From positions 1,116,001 through 1,180,000 of the forward strand of contig NZ_BNAQ01000001.1 in the NCBI RefSeq assembly GCF_014653575.1: a stretch of 64,000 nt of DNA. The letters are read 5' to 3'. Position numbers and translations under genes: made by a program. This document shows positions 38,275-46,452 of the stretch, one piece after another. Origin of the DNA: Sphingomonas glacialis. Lineage in GTDB: Bacteria > Pseudomonadota > Alphaproteobacteria > Sphingomonadales > Sphingomonadaceae. The notes under the pieces are model-generated. The model searched no databases. It had not been told where the DNA came from and was given only the letters and a program-made list of their open reading frames with translations. How positions within the stretch are numbered: the first letter of the stretch is position 1; each line of letters begins with the position of its first letter.

Positions 38275-38306
38275 GCATCGACATGAACATTCTGTCATGT
38301 TGATGC
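38275..38306. promoter_or_regulatory. Inverted repeat in the leader/promoter of the barrel-protein gene
   Basis: GCATCGACATGA and TCATGTTGATGC (11 of 12 match, plus one G-U) around an 8-nt centre. It starts 59 bp before the ATG. It could be an operator or a leader hairpin. Confidence 0.45.
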
Positions 38307-38387
38307 GAAAATATCACACCCGGCCGCTGCGACCGCGCCATCACGCAGTGGTTGGCAGCGGTGCCACCGCGGTCCTATAGCAAGGAC

Positions 38388-40370
38388 ATGTCCGAAGACC
38401 TGTTCGCCGCCACCCCCAAACACCAGCCGACCGATTACGACGCCTCCTCGATCGAGGTGCTCGAGGGGTTGGAGCCCGTCCGCCGCCGACCGGGCATGTA
38501 TATCGGCGGCACCGACGAGCGCGCCTATCACCATCTCGCCGCCGAAGTGCTCGACAATGCGATGGACGAAGCCGTCGCGGGGCACGCCACGCGGATCGAG
38601 ATCGAGCTGCATCCGGGCAACCGGCTGGTCATCGTCGACAATGGCCGCGGCATCCCGGTCGATCCGCATCCGAAATTTCCCGGCAAGTCGGCGCTCGAAG
38701 TGATCCTGTCCACGCTGCACTCGGGCGGCAAGTTCGACGGCAAGGCCTATGCGACGTCGGGCGGTCTGCACGGCGTCGGCGTCAGCGTCGTCAATGCGCT
38801 GTCGTCGGACACGATCGTCGAGGTCGCGCGCAACCGCGAGCTCTACCGCCAGCGTTTCTCGCGCGGCGAGACGCTCGGGCCGATCGAGCATGTCGGCGCG
38901 GCACCCAACCGGCGCGGCACGATGGTCAGCTTCATCCCCGACGAGCAGATCTTCGGCCCCGAGATGAGCTTCAAGCCCGCGCGGCTGCACAAGCTCGCGC
39001 GCTCGAAGGCGTATCTGTTCGCGGGCGTCGAGATCCGCTGGAAGTGCGCGCCCGAACTGATCAGCGACGACACGCCGGCCGAAGCGGTGTTCCAGTTCCC
39101 CGGCGGCCTTGCCGATCACTTGCGCGAACAAGTCGGCGCGCGCGAGTGCGCGACGAGCGACTTCTTCGTCACGCGCCAGGATTTCCCCGGCGCGGCGGGT
39201 CGCGTCGAATGCGCTGTCGCGTGGCCGCTGTGGAGCGACGGCTCGTACAGCTGGTATTGCAACACCATCCCGACCCCCGATGGCGGCACGCACGAAGCGG
39301 GGCTGCGCAACGCGCTCGTCAAGGGCATCCGCGCGTTCGGCGAGCTGGTCGGGCAGAAGAAGGCCAAGGAAATCTCGGCCGAGGACATCATGACCGGCAG
39401 CGAGCTGATGCTCTCGGTCTTCATCCGCGATCCGCAATTCCAGAGCCAGACCAAGGACCGGCTCTCGAGCCCCGAGGCGACGCCGCTCGTCGAAAAAGCG
39501 GTGCGCGACCATTTCGACCATTTCCTCAGCAACAATATGGAGCGCGGCAAGGCGCTGCTGACCTATGTCATCGAGCGGATGGACGAGCGGCTCGCGCGCA
39601 AAGCCGAGCGCGAGGTCAAGCGCAAGACCGCGACCAGCGCGCGCAAGCTCCGCCTGCCCGGCAAGCTCACCGACTGCGCCTCGGCCGGACCCGAGGGCAC
39701 CGAGATCTTTATCGTCGAGGGGGATTCGGCCGGTGGCTCGGCCAAGCAGGCGCGCGATCGCAAGACGCAGGCGATCCTGCCGATCCGCGGCAAGATCCTC
39801 AACGTGGCGTCGGCGACGATGGCCAAGATCGCGGGCAATTCGGAAATCGCCGATCTGATCCAGGCGCTCGGCTGCGGGACGCGCAAGACATGCGTGGCTG
39901 AAAACCTGCGCTACGAACGCGTCGTCATCATGACCGACGCAGACGTCGACGGCGCGCATATCGCCACGCTGTTGATGACCTTCTTCTTCCAGGAAATGCC
40001 CGAGATCGTCCGCGCGGGGCACGTCTATCTCGCGCAGCCGCCGCTCTACCGCCTCACCTCGGGCACCAAGAGCCTCTACGCGATGGACGATGCGCATCGC
40101 GAAAAGCTCGAGCGGACCGAGTTCAAGGGCAAGAAGGTCGAGATCGGGCGCTTCAAGGGGCTCGGCGAGATGAACCCGATGCAGCTGCGCGAAACGACGA
40201 TGGATCCCAAGTCGCGCGCGATGCTGCGGATCACGCTGCCGCAGGAATATGAGGAGCGTGCGGGCGTCAAGGATCTGGTCGACCGGCTGATGGGCACCAA
40301 CCCCGCGCACCGTTTCGCCTTCATCCAGGAAAATGCCGCGCGGCTCGACGAAGCGGCGATCGACGCCTGA
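38388..40370 (+). CDS. parE: DNA topoisomerase IV subunit B
   Basis: 660 residues from the ATG at 38388. GHKL ATPase motifs include EVLDNAMDEAV, VDNGRGIPVD and GGLHGVGVSVVNALS; the TOPRIM region has VEGDSAGGSAKQARDRKTQAILP (ParE-type), RVVIMTDADVDGAHI, and FKGLGEMNPMQLRETTMDP. The size and missing gyrase insert point to ParE rather than GyrB. It decatenates chromosomes together with ParC, which is not in the window. Confidence 0.96.
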   Translation: MSEDLFAATPKHQPTDYDASSIEVLEGLEPVRRRPGMYIGGTDERAYHHLAAEVLDNAMDEAVAGHATRIEIELHPGNRLVIVDNGRGIPVDPHPKFPGKSALEVILSTLHSGGKFDGKAYATSGGLHGVGVSVVNALSSDTIVEVARNRELYRQRFSRGETLGPIEHVGAAPNRRGTMVSFIPDEQIFGPEMSFKPARLHKLARSKAYLFAGVEIRWKCAPELISDDTPAEAVFQFPGGLADHLREQVGARECATSDFFVTRQDFPGAAGRVECAVAWPLWSDGSYSWYCNTIPTPDGGTHEAGLRNALVKGIRAFGELVGQKKAKEISAEDIMTGSELMLSVFIRDPQFQSQTKDRLSSPEATPLVEKAVRDHFDHFLSNNMERGKALLTYVIERMDERLARKAEREVKRKTATSARKLRLPGKLTDCASAGPEGTEIFIVEGDSAGGSAKQARDRKTQAILPIRGKILNVASATMAKIAGNSEIADLIQALGCGTRKTCVAENLRYERVVIMTDADVDGAHIATLLMTFFFQEMPEIVRAGHVYLAQPPLYRLTSGTKSLYAMDDAHREKLERTEFKGKKVEIGRFKGLGEMNPMQLRETTMDPKSRAMLRITLPQEYEERAGVKDLVDRLMGTNPAHRFAFIQENAARLDEAAIDA

Positions 40371-40437
40371 GCGAGGCTTCCCGACCCCGCACCGCTGCGA
40401 TACGCTGCGATCCAGGCTATGTGACGGGGGACACACG

Positions 40438-41757
40438 ATGATTCGCAAGGTCGTTTTGCTGGTAGCGGTCTTGGGCCTGGGTGCGCCCGCCGTTGCGCAG
40501 ACCCCGCCGGCGGCGGCGACCATGCCGAGCGACCCGCTCCGCACGCGCGCGCAGGCGCTGCTCGGGATCCTCGGCGGCGGCGGCGACACCGCGGCGGAGT
40601 TCGACCCGACTTTCCTGGCGCAAATCCCCGACGCGAAGATCCGCACGATCGCCAAGCAATTGTCGGAGGCCTTCGGTGCGCCGCTGGCGATCGAGTCGCT
40701 GACTGCTGCGACTCCGCAGAAAGCCAGTCTCACCGTCCGCTATGCGCGTGGAAGCGTGGCGATGACGATGACGGTCGAGCCGAGCGCGGCGCATCGCATC
40801 ACCGGCCTGCTCGTCACGGGCACGACCTCGCGCGAGGCATCGCTCGACCAGATCGTCGCGACGATCGGCACGCTGCCGGGCGTCGCCGGGTTCGCGCTCG
40901 CACGACTCGGCGACGGCACGCCGAGCGTGATGCAAGCGACCAAGCCGGACACCGACTTCGCGATCGGCTCGGCGTTCAAGCTCGCCATCCTGTCGGAGGC
41001 GATCCGCGCAACCAATGCGGGCGAACGGCGGTGGGACGATCTCGTCACGCTCGACGGCGCCCCGCTCCCCGGCGGGTTTTATACGCAGCAGCCTGCGGGC
41101 ACCAAGGTCACGCTGCGCGAACTCGCGCAGAAGATGATCTCGGTCAGCGACAACAGCGCGACCGACATCCTGCTCGCAGCGCTCGGCCGCGCGAAGGTCG
41201 AGGCGATGTTACCGGTGATCGGCTGGCGCCATGCTGCGCGCAATCGCCCGCTGCTCGGCACACTCGACGTCTTCAAGCTCAAGGGGATTCCGGGCGGAGC
41301 ACTCGGCAAGCGATGGCTGGCGCTCGACGAAGCGGGACGCCGTGCGCTGCTCGCCAAGGACATCGCCGCAACGCCGCTGGGCGCGATCGACCCGCGGATG
41401 TTCCAGCGGGGCGTACCGGTAATGCTCGACATCGAATGGTTCGCCAGCCCCGCCGACCTCGTTCGCACGATGGACTGGATCCGCCGCAACACCGAAACCG
41501 GCCCCGGCGCGGAGGCTCGCGCGATCCTCGGCGTCAACCCCGGGGTCGGCCCGGCGCAAGCGGCGCGCTGGGGCTATGTCGGCTACAAGGGCGGGTCGGA
41601 GCCGGGAGTGATCGTGATGACGCTGTTGCTGCAGTCCAAGGCGGGCGCCTGGTATGCGCTGGCGGCAAGCTGGAACGATCCCGCGGCGGCGGTCGACGAT
41701 GCACGCTTCGTGGCATTGGTCAGCAGGGCGGTGGATCTCGCTGCAAGCGGCAGATAA
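40438..41757 (+). CDS. Exported serine hydrolase of the beta-lactamase/transpeptidase-like fold
   Basis: 439 residues, signal peptide to about 21 (APAVAQT). An N-terminal domain of about 130 residues has weak similarity to known folds. The C-terminal part has active-site serine SxxK (IGSAFKLAILSEA), SDN-type VSDNSATD and the third motif as KGG (YKGGSEPGVI) instead of KTG. The layout is class A beta-lactamase-like, but the spacing and the KGG suggest a housekeeping peptidase or unknown hydrolase rather than a resistance enzyme. Downstream of parE by 67 bp. Confidence 0.8.
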   Translation: MIRKVVLLVAVLGLGAPAVAQTPPAAATMPSDPLRTRAQALLGILGGGGDTAAEFDPTFLAQIPDAKIRTIAKQLSEAFGAPLAIESLTAATPQKASLTVRYARGSVAMTMTVEPSAAHRITGLLVTGTTSREASLDQIVATIGTLPGVAGFALARLGDGTPSVMQATKPDTDFAIGSAFKLAILSEAIRATNAGERRWDDLVTLDGAPLPGGFYTQQPAGTKVTLRELAQKMISVSDNSATDILLAALGRAKVEAMLPVIGWRHAARNRPLLGTLDVFKLKGIPGGALGKRWLALDEAGRRALLAKDIAATPLGAIDPRMFQRGVPVMLDIEWFASPADLVRTMDWIRRNTETGPGAEARAILGVNPGVGPAQAARWGYVGYKGGSEPGVIVMTLLLQSKAGAWYALAASWNDPAAAVDDARFVALVSRAVDLAASGR

Positions 41758-41841
41758 ATAAGAAAGTTCCCGCGCCCCGCGGGATGGACCTTCTGCGCGA
41801 CCAGCGATAGCCTTCCACAAGACAGGCGAGGCGACGGTGCA

Positions 41842-43059
41842 ATGGTTCGACAGCAAATCCTCGCGCTCATCGCGCTCGCCTCCGCAGCACCCGTGCTGGC
41901 GCAGCAAGCGCCCCCCGTTCCCACCTCCGGCCCCGACATCGTGGTCACCGGAATTTCGCTCAAGGATGCGCAAGCCGGATTGGCGCGCTGCCTCGAGCAG
42001 CACTGCCCGCCCGATCGCGATATCGCTGCCACGCTCGCGGTGGCCGAGACGCAGTTCGTCGCGGGCGATTACAAGGCTGCACGCGCAGTGATGGCCAAAT
42101 CGATCGGCCGCAACCAGCGGTTTGCCAAGACCTATCCCGTCCCCGTCTCAGACCTGCTGCGCGCCAATTCGCGCGTTGCGGTGCATCTCGGCGAGGCAGA
42201 ATCGTATCGCTCGGGCGCGCTCGACGTCGTCAGCGCGCTCAAGGCCGGCTTGCCCGAAACCGATCCGCGCGTGCTCGATGCGCGCGTCGAACTCGGCGAC
42301 GCCTTCCTCAAGACCGGGCAATCCGACAGCGCGCTCGACATGTACAAGAAGGTCGCGCGCCAGGCGCATGATCTCCACCTTGGCCATGTCGAGGGCTATG
42401 CGCTGCTGCGCGTCGCGAGTGCCTATTCCGCGATCTCGCGGACGCGCAACGACGGCTATTACGTATCGGCGATCAAGGCGTGCGATACCGTCGTCGCGCT
42501 GACCGATCCGGCGGCGGCGCCCTTTGTCGGCGCGGCCAAGCTCCTGAAAGCCAAGCTCGGCGTCAAGAATGGCGACCCCGACGCGATCGACCGGCTGATC
42601 GACATTTACCGGGCGCTCGCGGTCGGCGCGACGTCGCCGGTGCTGCTCTATGCGCCCGAGATCAAGCAGCCCGATCTGTCGGGAATGGAAAGCGGAAGCG
42701 GCGAGACGCTCGGCAAGATGGCGATGGGTGATTTCGACGGGCAATGGGTCGATATCGGCTTCGAGGTCGGCGCCGACGGCAAGGTCAGCACCGCCGAAGT
42801 GCTGCGCCAGAGCCCGAAGCTGTCAGGTGAATGGATCAAGCCCGTGCTGACCGCGATCAACGGACGCCGCTACGCACCGCTCGGCGCCGGGATCCAATCG
42901 GCGCCGCGGGTCGAGCGTTATACCTATACCGCAACCTGGACGACCTATGTCGGTTCGCGGATGCGCGTGCGCTCACCCATACCCAAGATCGAGATCCTCG
43001 ATCTGTCGCGCGACGAGCCTGCGGCCAAAGCCCCGCCATCCGACGCGGAGCCGCGTTAA
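41842..43059 (+). CDS. Exported TPR-like protein with TonB-like C-terminal domain
   Basis: 405 residues. Signal peptide to about 20 (SAAPVLAQQ), then PDIVVTGISL, a string common in sphingomonad exported proteins. Residues about 60-260 hold helical repeats (VAETQFVAGDYKAARAVMAKSI, RVELGDAFLKTGQSDSALDMYKKVA) like TPRs. The C-terminal FDGQWVDIGFEVGADGKVSTAEVLRQS...INGRRYAP resembles the TonB C-terminal fold. Role unknown. Confidence 0.75.
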   Translation: MVRQQILALIALASAAPVLAQQAPPVPTSGPDIVVTGISLKDAQAGLARCLEQHCPPDRDIAATLAVAETQFVAGDYKAARAVMAKSIGRNQRFAKTYPVPVSDLLRANSRVAVHLGEAESYRSGALDVVSALKAGLPETDPRVLDARVELGDAFLKTGQSDSALDMYKKVARQAHDLHLGHVEGYALLRVASAYSAISRTRNDGYYVSAIKACDTVVALTDPAAAPFVGAAKLLKAKLGVKNGDPDAIDRLIDIYRALAVGATSPVLLYAPEIKQPDLSGMESGSGETLGKMAMGDFDGQWVDIGFEVGADGKVSTAEVLRQSPKLSGEWIKPVLTAINGRRYAPLGAGIQSAPRVERYTYTATWTTYVGSRMRVRSPIPKIEILDLSRDEPAAKAPPSDAEPR

Positions 43060-43331
43060 CCCCGCATCCGCGCCTGATGGTATTTCGCGCGCACGACGAT
43101 CCCCGCGAGCAGATGCAGCGCTGCCACGCCTAGCAGGAACAGCGGCAGGATCATCGGCACTTGCGGCCAATAGCGTGCGCGCAACGCCGCAAGCAGCGCG
43201 CCCGCGACCGCGAGCGCGACGCCCATCCAGCGGATCGGCCGCGCGACCATCCGCAGCTCAGCCTTGTAGGCGGCGCGCTGTACGGGGTCGTTGAGATCGG
43301 GCGGCGGCGCGGCGGCCGGGTCTTGCGTCAT
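43056..43331 (-). CDS. Small two-helix membrane protein
   Basis: 91 residues from the ATG at 43331, which overlaps the stop of the upstream acetyltransferase gene (ATGA); an in-frame ATG at 43343 would add four residues. Two hydrophobic segments (about 38-54, MGVALAVAGALLAALRA; about 61-79, VPMILPLFLLGVAALHLLAG). Ends 4 bp inside the convergent TPR gene. Function unknown. Confidence 0.75.
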   Translation of the reverse strand: MTQDPAAAPPPDLNDPVQRAAYKAELRMVARPIRWMGVALAVAGALLAALRARYWPQVPMILPLFLLGVAALHLLAGIVVRAKYHQARMRG

Positions 43332-43855
43332 CGATTCGTCCATTCGCTGGCGAGGAGTCCCCACAGGATCGTGTCGCGGACCCCGATATGCGTTTCCCAT
43401 TCGGCGCGCAGCCGTCCCTCGCGCTGGAAGCCGAGCGATTCGAGCAGCGCGTTGGAGGCGGTATTGTCGGGGTCAGTATCGGCAAACACACGGCGCTGCT
43501 GCTCGACGCGGAACAGCTGATCGAGCACCGCGCGCACCGCTTCGCGTGCGATCCCGCTGCCCCACTGGTCGCGCGCCAGCATATAGCCGATCTCGACCAC
43601 GCCCGGCCGCTTCTCGCCCGCCGCGACGAAGCCGATCGCGCGATCGTCGCCGTGCAGCGTGATCGCCCAGCCGCGCCACCCATTGTCCGACTCAGCGAAC
43701 TTCGCGCGAGTCTGCTCGACCGACACGTGCGGGCCGTGCGACCAATAGGTCATCAGCTCGGGATCGGCGAAGCTCGCGAACAGCGCTTCGGCGTCTGCGA
43801 CGGTGCGCTCGCGCAAGCGCAGCCGGGCGGTTTCGAGGACCGGGATCGGCGTCAT
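43328..43855 (-). CDS. GNAT acetyltransferase, RimJ/RimL-like
   Basis: 175 residues, start ATG overlapping the stop of the LysR gene (ATGA). It has the RimJ/L pattern: LETARLRLRERTVADAEALF, IGYMLARDQWGSGIAREAVRAVL (acetyl-CoA site), NTASNALLESLGFQREGRLR. It probably acetylates a protein N-terminus or small substrate. Middle of an overlapping three-gene set. Confidence 0.9.
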   Translation of the reverse strand: MTPIPVLETARLRLRERTVADAEALFASFADPELMTYWSHGPHVSVEQTRAKFAESDNGWRGWAITLHGDDRAIGFVAAGEKRPGVVEIGYMLARDQWGSGIAREAVRAVLDQLFRVEQQRRVFADTDPDNTASNALLESLGFQREGRLRAEWETHIGVRDTILWGLLASEWTNR

Positions 43856-44643
43856 GCCGTCAGCGCGGCGACGAGCGTCTTGACCTTCTTCTGCCGCCAC
43901 TGCGGCGTCGGCGCGACGAGCCAATAGCCGAGCCGATACGCCTTCGCCTCGCCCAAGGCGACGACGCGCCCGCTCGCCAGATCGGCAGCGGCGAGCAGTT
44001 CGGGCACGGTCGCGCGCCCCAGCCCTTGCGCCGCGGCATCGAGCGCAAGGCCTGCGTCGCCGACCCGCACGAGCGAAGTCGCTTCGTCGTCGACGCAGCC
44101 CGGCCAGGCGATCCGCGTATCGACGCCACCGCCGGCCGCCTCGACCGTCACCATTCCGGCCGAGGCGATCGCCTCGCCCTCATGCCCGCCCGGGCCATCG
44201 CCCCAGCGGATCGCAAGATCGAGATTGGCTTCGGTGAAGTCGATCATGTCGTCGGCGGAGATCAGCACGAAGCGCAATTCGCCATCGCCGCGCGCGATAT
44301 CGGCGAGCCGCGGTATCAGCCATTTCTCGGTCAGATCGCGTGGCGCGGCGATCGTCAGCGACTTGCTCGTCTGCCCCGCCTGCATCGCGCGGACGGCCTC
44401 CTCGAACTGGAGGAAGCCGTGGCGGAGCGGCGCGAGCCCGGCCTCGCCTTCCGGCGTCAGTTCGAGCCCCTTGGTGGTGCGGCGGAACAGCACGACCCCG
44501 AGCGTATCCTCGAGTGCGCGGATCTGCTGCCCGACCGCGGCGGGGGTGACGGCGAGTTCATCGGCGGCGCGCGTGAAGCTCAGGTGGCGCGCGGCGGCGT
44601 CGAGCACGCGCAAGCCGTTGAGTGGGAGGTGCGTGCGTTTCAT
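43852..44643 (-). CDS. LysR-family regulator, GcvA-like
   Basis: 263 residues. The HTH (LPLNGLRVLDAAARHLSFTRAADELAVTPAAVGQQIRALEDTLG) is typical of GcvA-type regulators. The effector domain is shorter than usual, with LIPRLADIARGDGEL and SADDMIDFTEANLDLAIRWG, and it ends about 30 residues before most full-length LysRs. Translationally coupled to the acetyltransferase and the small membrane protein. Confidence 0.9.
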   Translation of the reverse strand: MKRTHLPLNGLRVLDAAARHLSFTRAADELAVTPAAVGQQIRALEDTLGVVLFRRTTKGLELTPEGEAGLAPLRHGFLQFEEAVRAMQAGQTSKSLTIAAPRDLTEKWLIPRLADIARGDGELRFVLISADDMIDFTEANLDLAIRWGDGPGGHEGEAIASAGMVTVEAAGGGVDTRIAWPGCVDDEATSLVRVGDAGLALDAAAQGLGRATVPELLAAADLASGRVVALGEAKAYRLGYWLVAPTPQWRQKKVKTLVAALTA

Positions 44644-44664
44644 GCGATGCCACGCCCCACATCC

Positions 44665-44743
44665 GTCATGCTAGCGAAAGCTGGCATCTCACGGGAGCGC
44701 GCGCGCACCTCGCCCCAGAGACCCCAGCTTTCGCTGGGGTGAC
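44665..44743. repeat. Family A paired-hairpin repeat (left arm diverged)
   Basis: Left GTCATGCTAGCgaaaGCTGGCAT, right CCCCAGCtttcGCTGGGGTGAC. Lies between the LysR gene start and apaG end. Confidence 0.8.
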
Positions 44744-44758
44744 GATGCTTGGCGAGCT

Positions 44759-45157
44759 TCACGCCCCCACCGCCGGCGCAAGCAGCGCGAATTTAGGAAT
44801 ATCGACATCGAATGCCGAGCCATCCTCGGCGATCATCCGATAGCTGCCGAGCATCGACCCCGTCGGCGTCGAGAGCGGACAGCCCGAGACATAATCGTAG
44901 CTCTCGCCCGGCGCGATCATCGGCTGTTCGCCGATCACGCCTTCGCCCTCGACCGAGTGTCGTGCGCCGCGCCCATCGGTGATCGCCCAGTGGCGCGTCA
45001 GCAGCTGGACGCCCATCGCGCCGGCATTCTCGATACGGATATGATACGCCCAGAACCACCGCCCGCGCGCGGGCTCGGACTGCTCGGGCAGGAAGCTCAC
45101 CGCAACGCGGACGATGACCCCGCGCGTCTCGGCGACGTACGGGAACAGCGCCTTCAC
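44759..45157 (-). CDS. apaG: ApaG-domain protein
   Basis: 132 residues, single ApaG/F-box-type beta sandwich: FWAYHIRIENAGAMGVQLLTRHW, GARHSVEGEGVIGEQPMIAPGESYDYVSGCPLSTPTGSMLGSY. Linked in other bacteria to Co2+ resistance and Mg2+ efflux, but the mechanism is unclear. Its start overlaps the metZ stop by 4 bp; metZ-apaG is a common alphaproteobacterial pair. Confidence 0.94.
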   Translation of the reverse strand: MKALFPYVAETRGVIVRVAVSFLPEQSEPARGRWFWAYHIRIENAGAMGVQLLTRHWAITDGRGARHSVEGEGVIGEQPMIAPGESYDYVSGCPLSTPTGSMLGSYRMIAEDGSAFDVDIPKFALLAPAVGA

Positions 45158-46359
45158 AAGCCGGCCGCCGTCAGGGCGCCGTCGAGATCCTCGATCACGT
45201 CCTGCGGATCCTCGAGCCCGACGTTGAAGCGCAGCAGCCCCTCGGTCACGCCCATTTCGAGGCGCTTGTCCTCGGACACGCCGTAATGAGTCGTCGACGC
45301 GGGATGCGTCATCAGCGAGCGCGAATCGCCGATATTGTTCGAGATGTCGACAAGGCGCAGGCCGTCGAGCAGCGCATGCGCTTGTTTACGATCGGCCACC
45401 TCGAACGCGAAGATCGGCCCGCACGCGTCCATCTGCGCCATGGCGAGCGCATGCTGCGGGTGGCTCGCCAGCCCCGGATGGAGCATGCGGGGCACGCGCG
45501 TCTCGAGGAAGGCACCGACCTTGAGGCTGTTCTCGCTCTGCCGGCGAATGCGCAGGTCGAGCGTCTCGAGCCCTTTCAGCACCACCCAGGCATTGAACGC
45601 GCTAAGCGTCGGCCCGGTGTTGCGCGTGAAGGGCAGCAGCGTGTTGGTGATGAAATCCTCGGTCCCGCAGACGGCCCCTGCAAGCACGCGCCCCTGCCCG
45701 TCCATCATCTTGGTCGCACTATACGCGGTGACGTCGGCGCCGAATTCCATCGGCCGCTGCAGCGCGGGCGTGGCGAACGCATTGTCGACCACCGAGGTGA
45801 TGCCGCGTTCGCGCGCGATGTCGCACACGGCTTTGAGATCGACGATGTCCATCGTCGGGTTGGCAGGCGTTTCGAAGAAGAACACCTTGGTATTCGCCTT
45901 CGCCGCATCCGCAAACGCTTGCGGGTCGCGCGCATCGACGACGGTCGTCTCGATCCCGAACTTGGGCAGGAGCGTATCGACCAGCCAGCGGCACGACCCG
46001 AACGCCGCGCGCCCGGCGACGACATGGTCGCCGGTCTGCAGCTGGCACAGCAGCACCGCGGTCATCGCCGCCATACCCGTCGCCATGGTGCGGCATGCTT
46101 CCGCCCCCTCGAGCAAGGCGATGCGGCCTTCGAGCATCTCGACCGTCGGGTTCTGCAACCGCGAATAGGTCATGCCGTCCTGCTCACCGGCAAAGCGCGC
46201 GGCAGCGTCGGCGGCGCAATCATAGGCATAGCCCGAGGTGAGGAAGATCGCCTCGGACGTCTCCCCGAACTCGCTGCGCGCGGTGCCGCCGCGCACGGCT
46301 TGGGTGGCGGGGCGCCATTGGCGCGTGATGCTCTGGTCCTGGCCGGTACGACGTTTCAT
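45154..46359 (-). CDS. metZ: O-succinylhomoserine sulfhydrylase
   Basis: 401 residues. PLP enzyme of the Cys/Met metabolism family that makes homocysteine from O-succinylhomoserine and sulfide. It has SGYAYDCAADAAARFAGEQDGMTYSRLQNPTV, EGAEACRTMATGMAAM, DNAFATPALQRP and the PLP Lys in YSATKMMDGQGR. The sequence SRLQNPTV and the context with apaG favour MetZ over cystathionine beta-lyase. No SAM riboswitch pattern is clear in the 93-bp leader. Confidence 0.93.
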   Translation of the reverse strand: MKRRTGQDQSITRQWRPATQAVRGGTARSEFGETSEAIFLTSGYAYDCAADAAARFAGEQDGMTYSRLQNPTVEMLEGRIALLEGAEACRTMATGMAAMTAVLLCQLQTGDHVVAGRAAFGSCRWLVDTLLPKFGIETTVVDARDPQAFADAAKANTKVFFFETPANPTMDIVDLKAVCDIARERGITSVVDNAFATPALQRPMEFGADVTAYSATKMMDGQGRVLAGAVCGTEDFITNTLLPFTRNTGPTLSAFNAWVVLKGLETLDLRIRRQSENSLKVGAFLETRVPRMLHPGLASHPQHALAMAQMDACGPIFAFEVADRKQAHALLDGLRLVDISNNIGDSRSLMTHPASTTHYGVSEDKRLEMGVTEGLLRFNVGLEDPQDVIEDLDGALTAAGL

Positions 46360-46452
46360 GGGCGTTGCTTTGCCGGTGGCGGGGGGCGCGCGTCAATGGG
46401 GTGCCGGCCTATGCGCTTGAAAGCCGCGCTGTTCGGCGGGATAGATGCGCAG

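Noticed and set aside
38295..40733. Long open frame antisense to parE
   Set aside because: Same reason: mirror of a strongly conserved gene, with no recognisable domains.
45286..46452. Upstream open frame fused to the PMT-type glycosyltransferase
   Set aside because: It runs antisense to metZ; similarity to the transferase begins only after 46453.
46360..46452. SAM-II or SAM-V riboswitch in front of metZ
   Set aside because: Such elements occur in alphaproteobacteria at this place, but I could not match the conserved pseudoknot strings; a covariance-model scan would decide.
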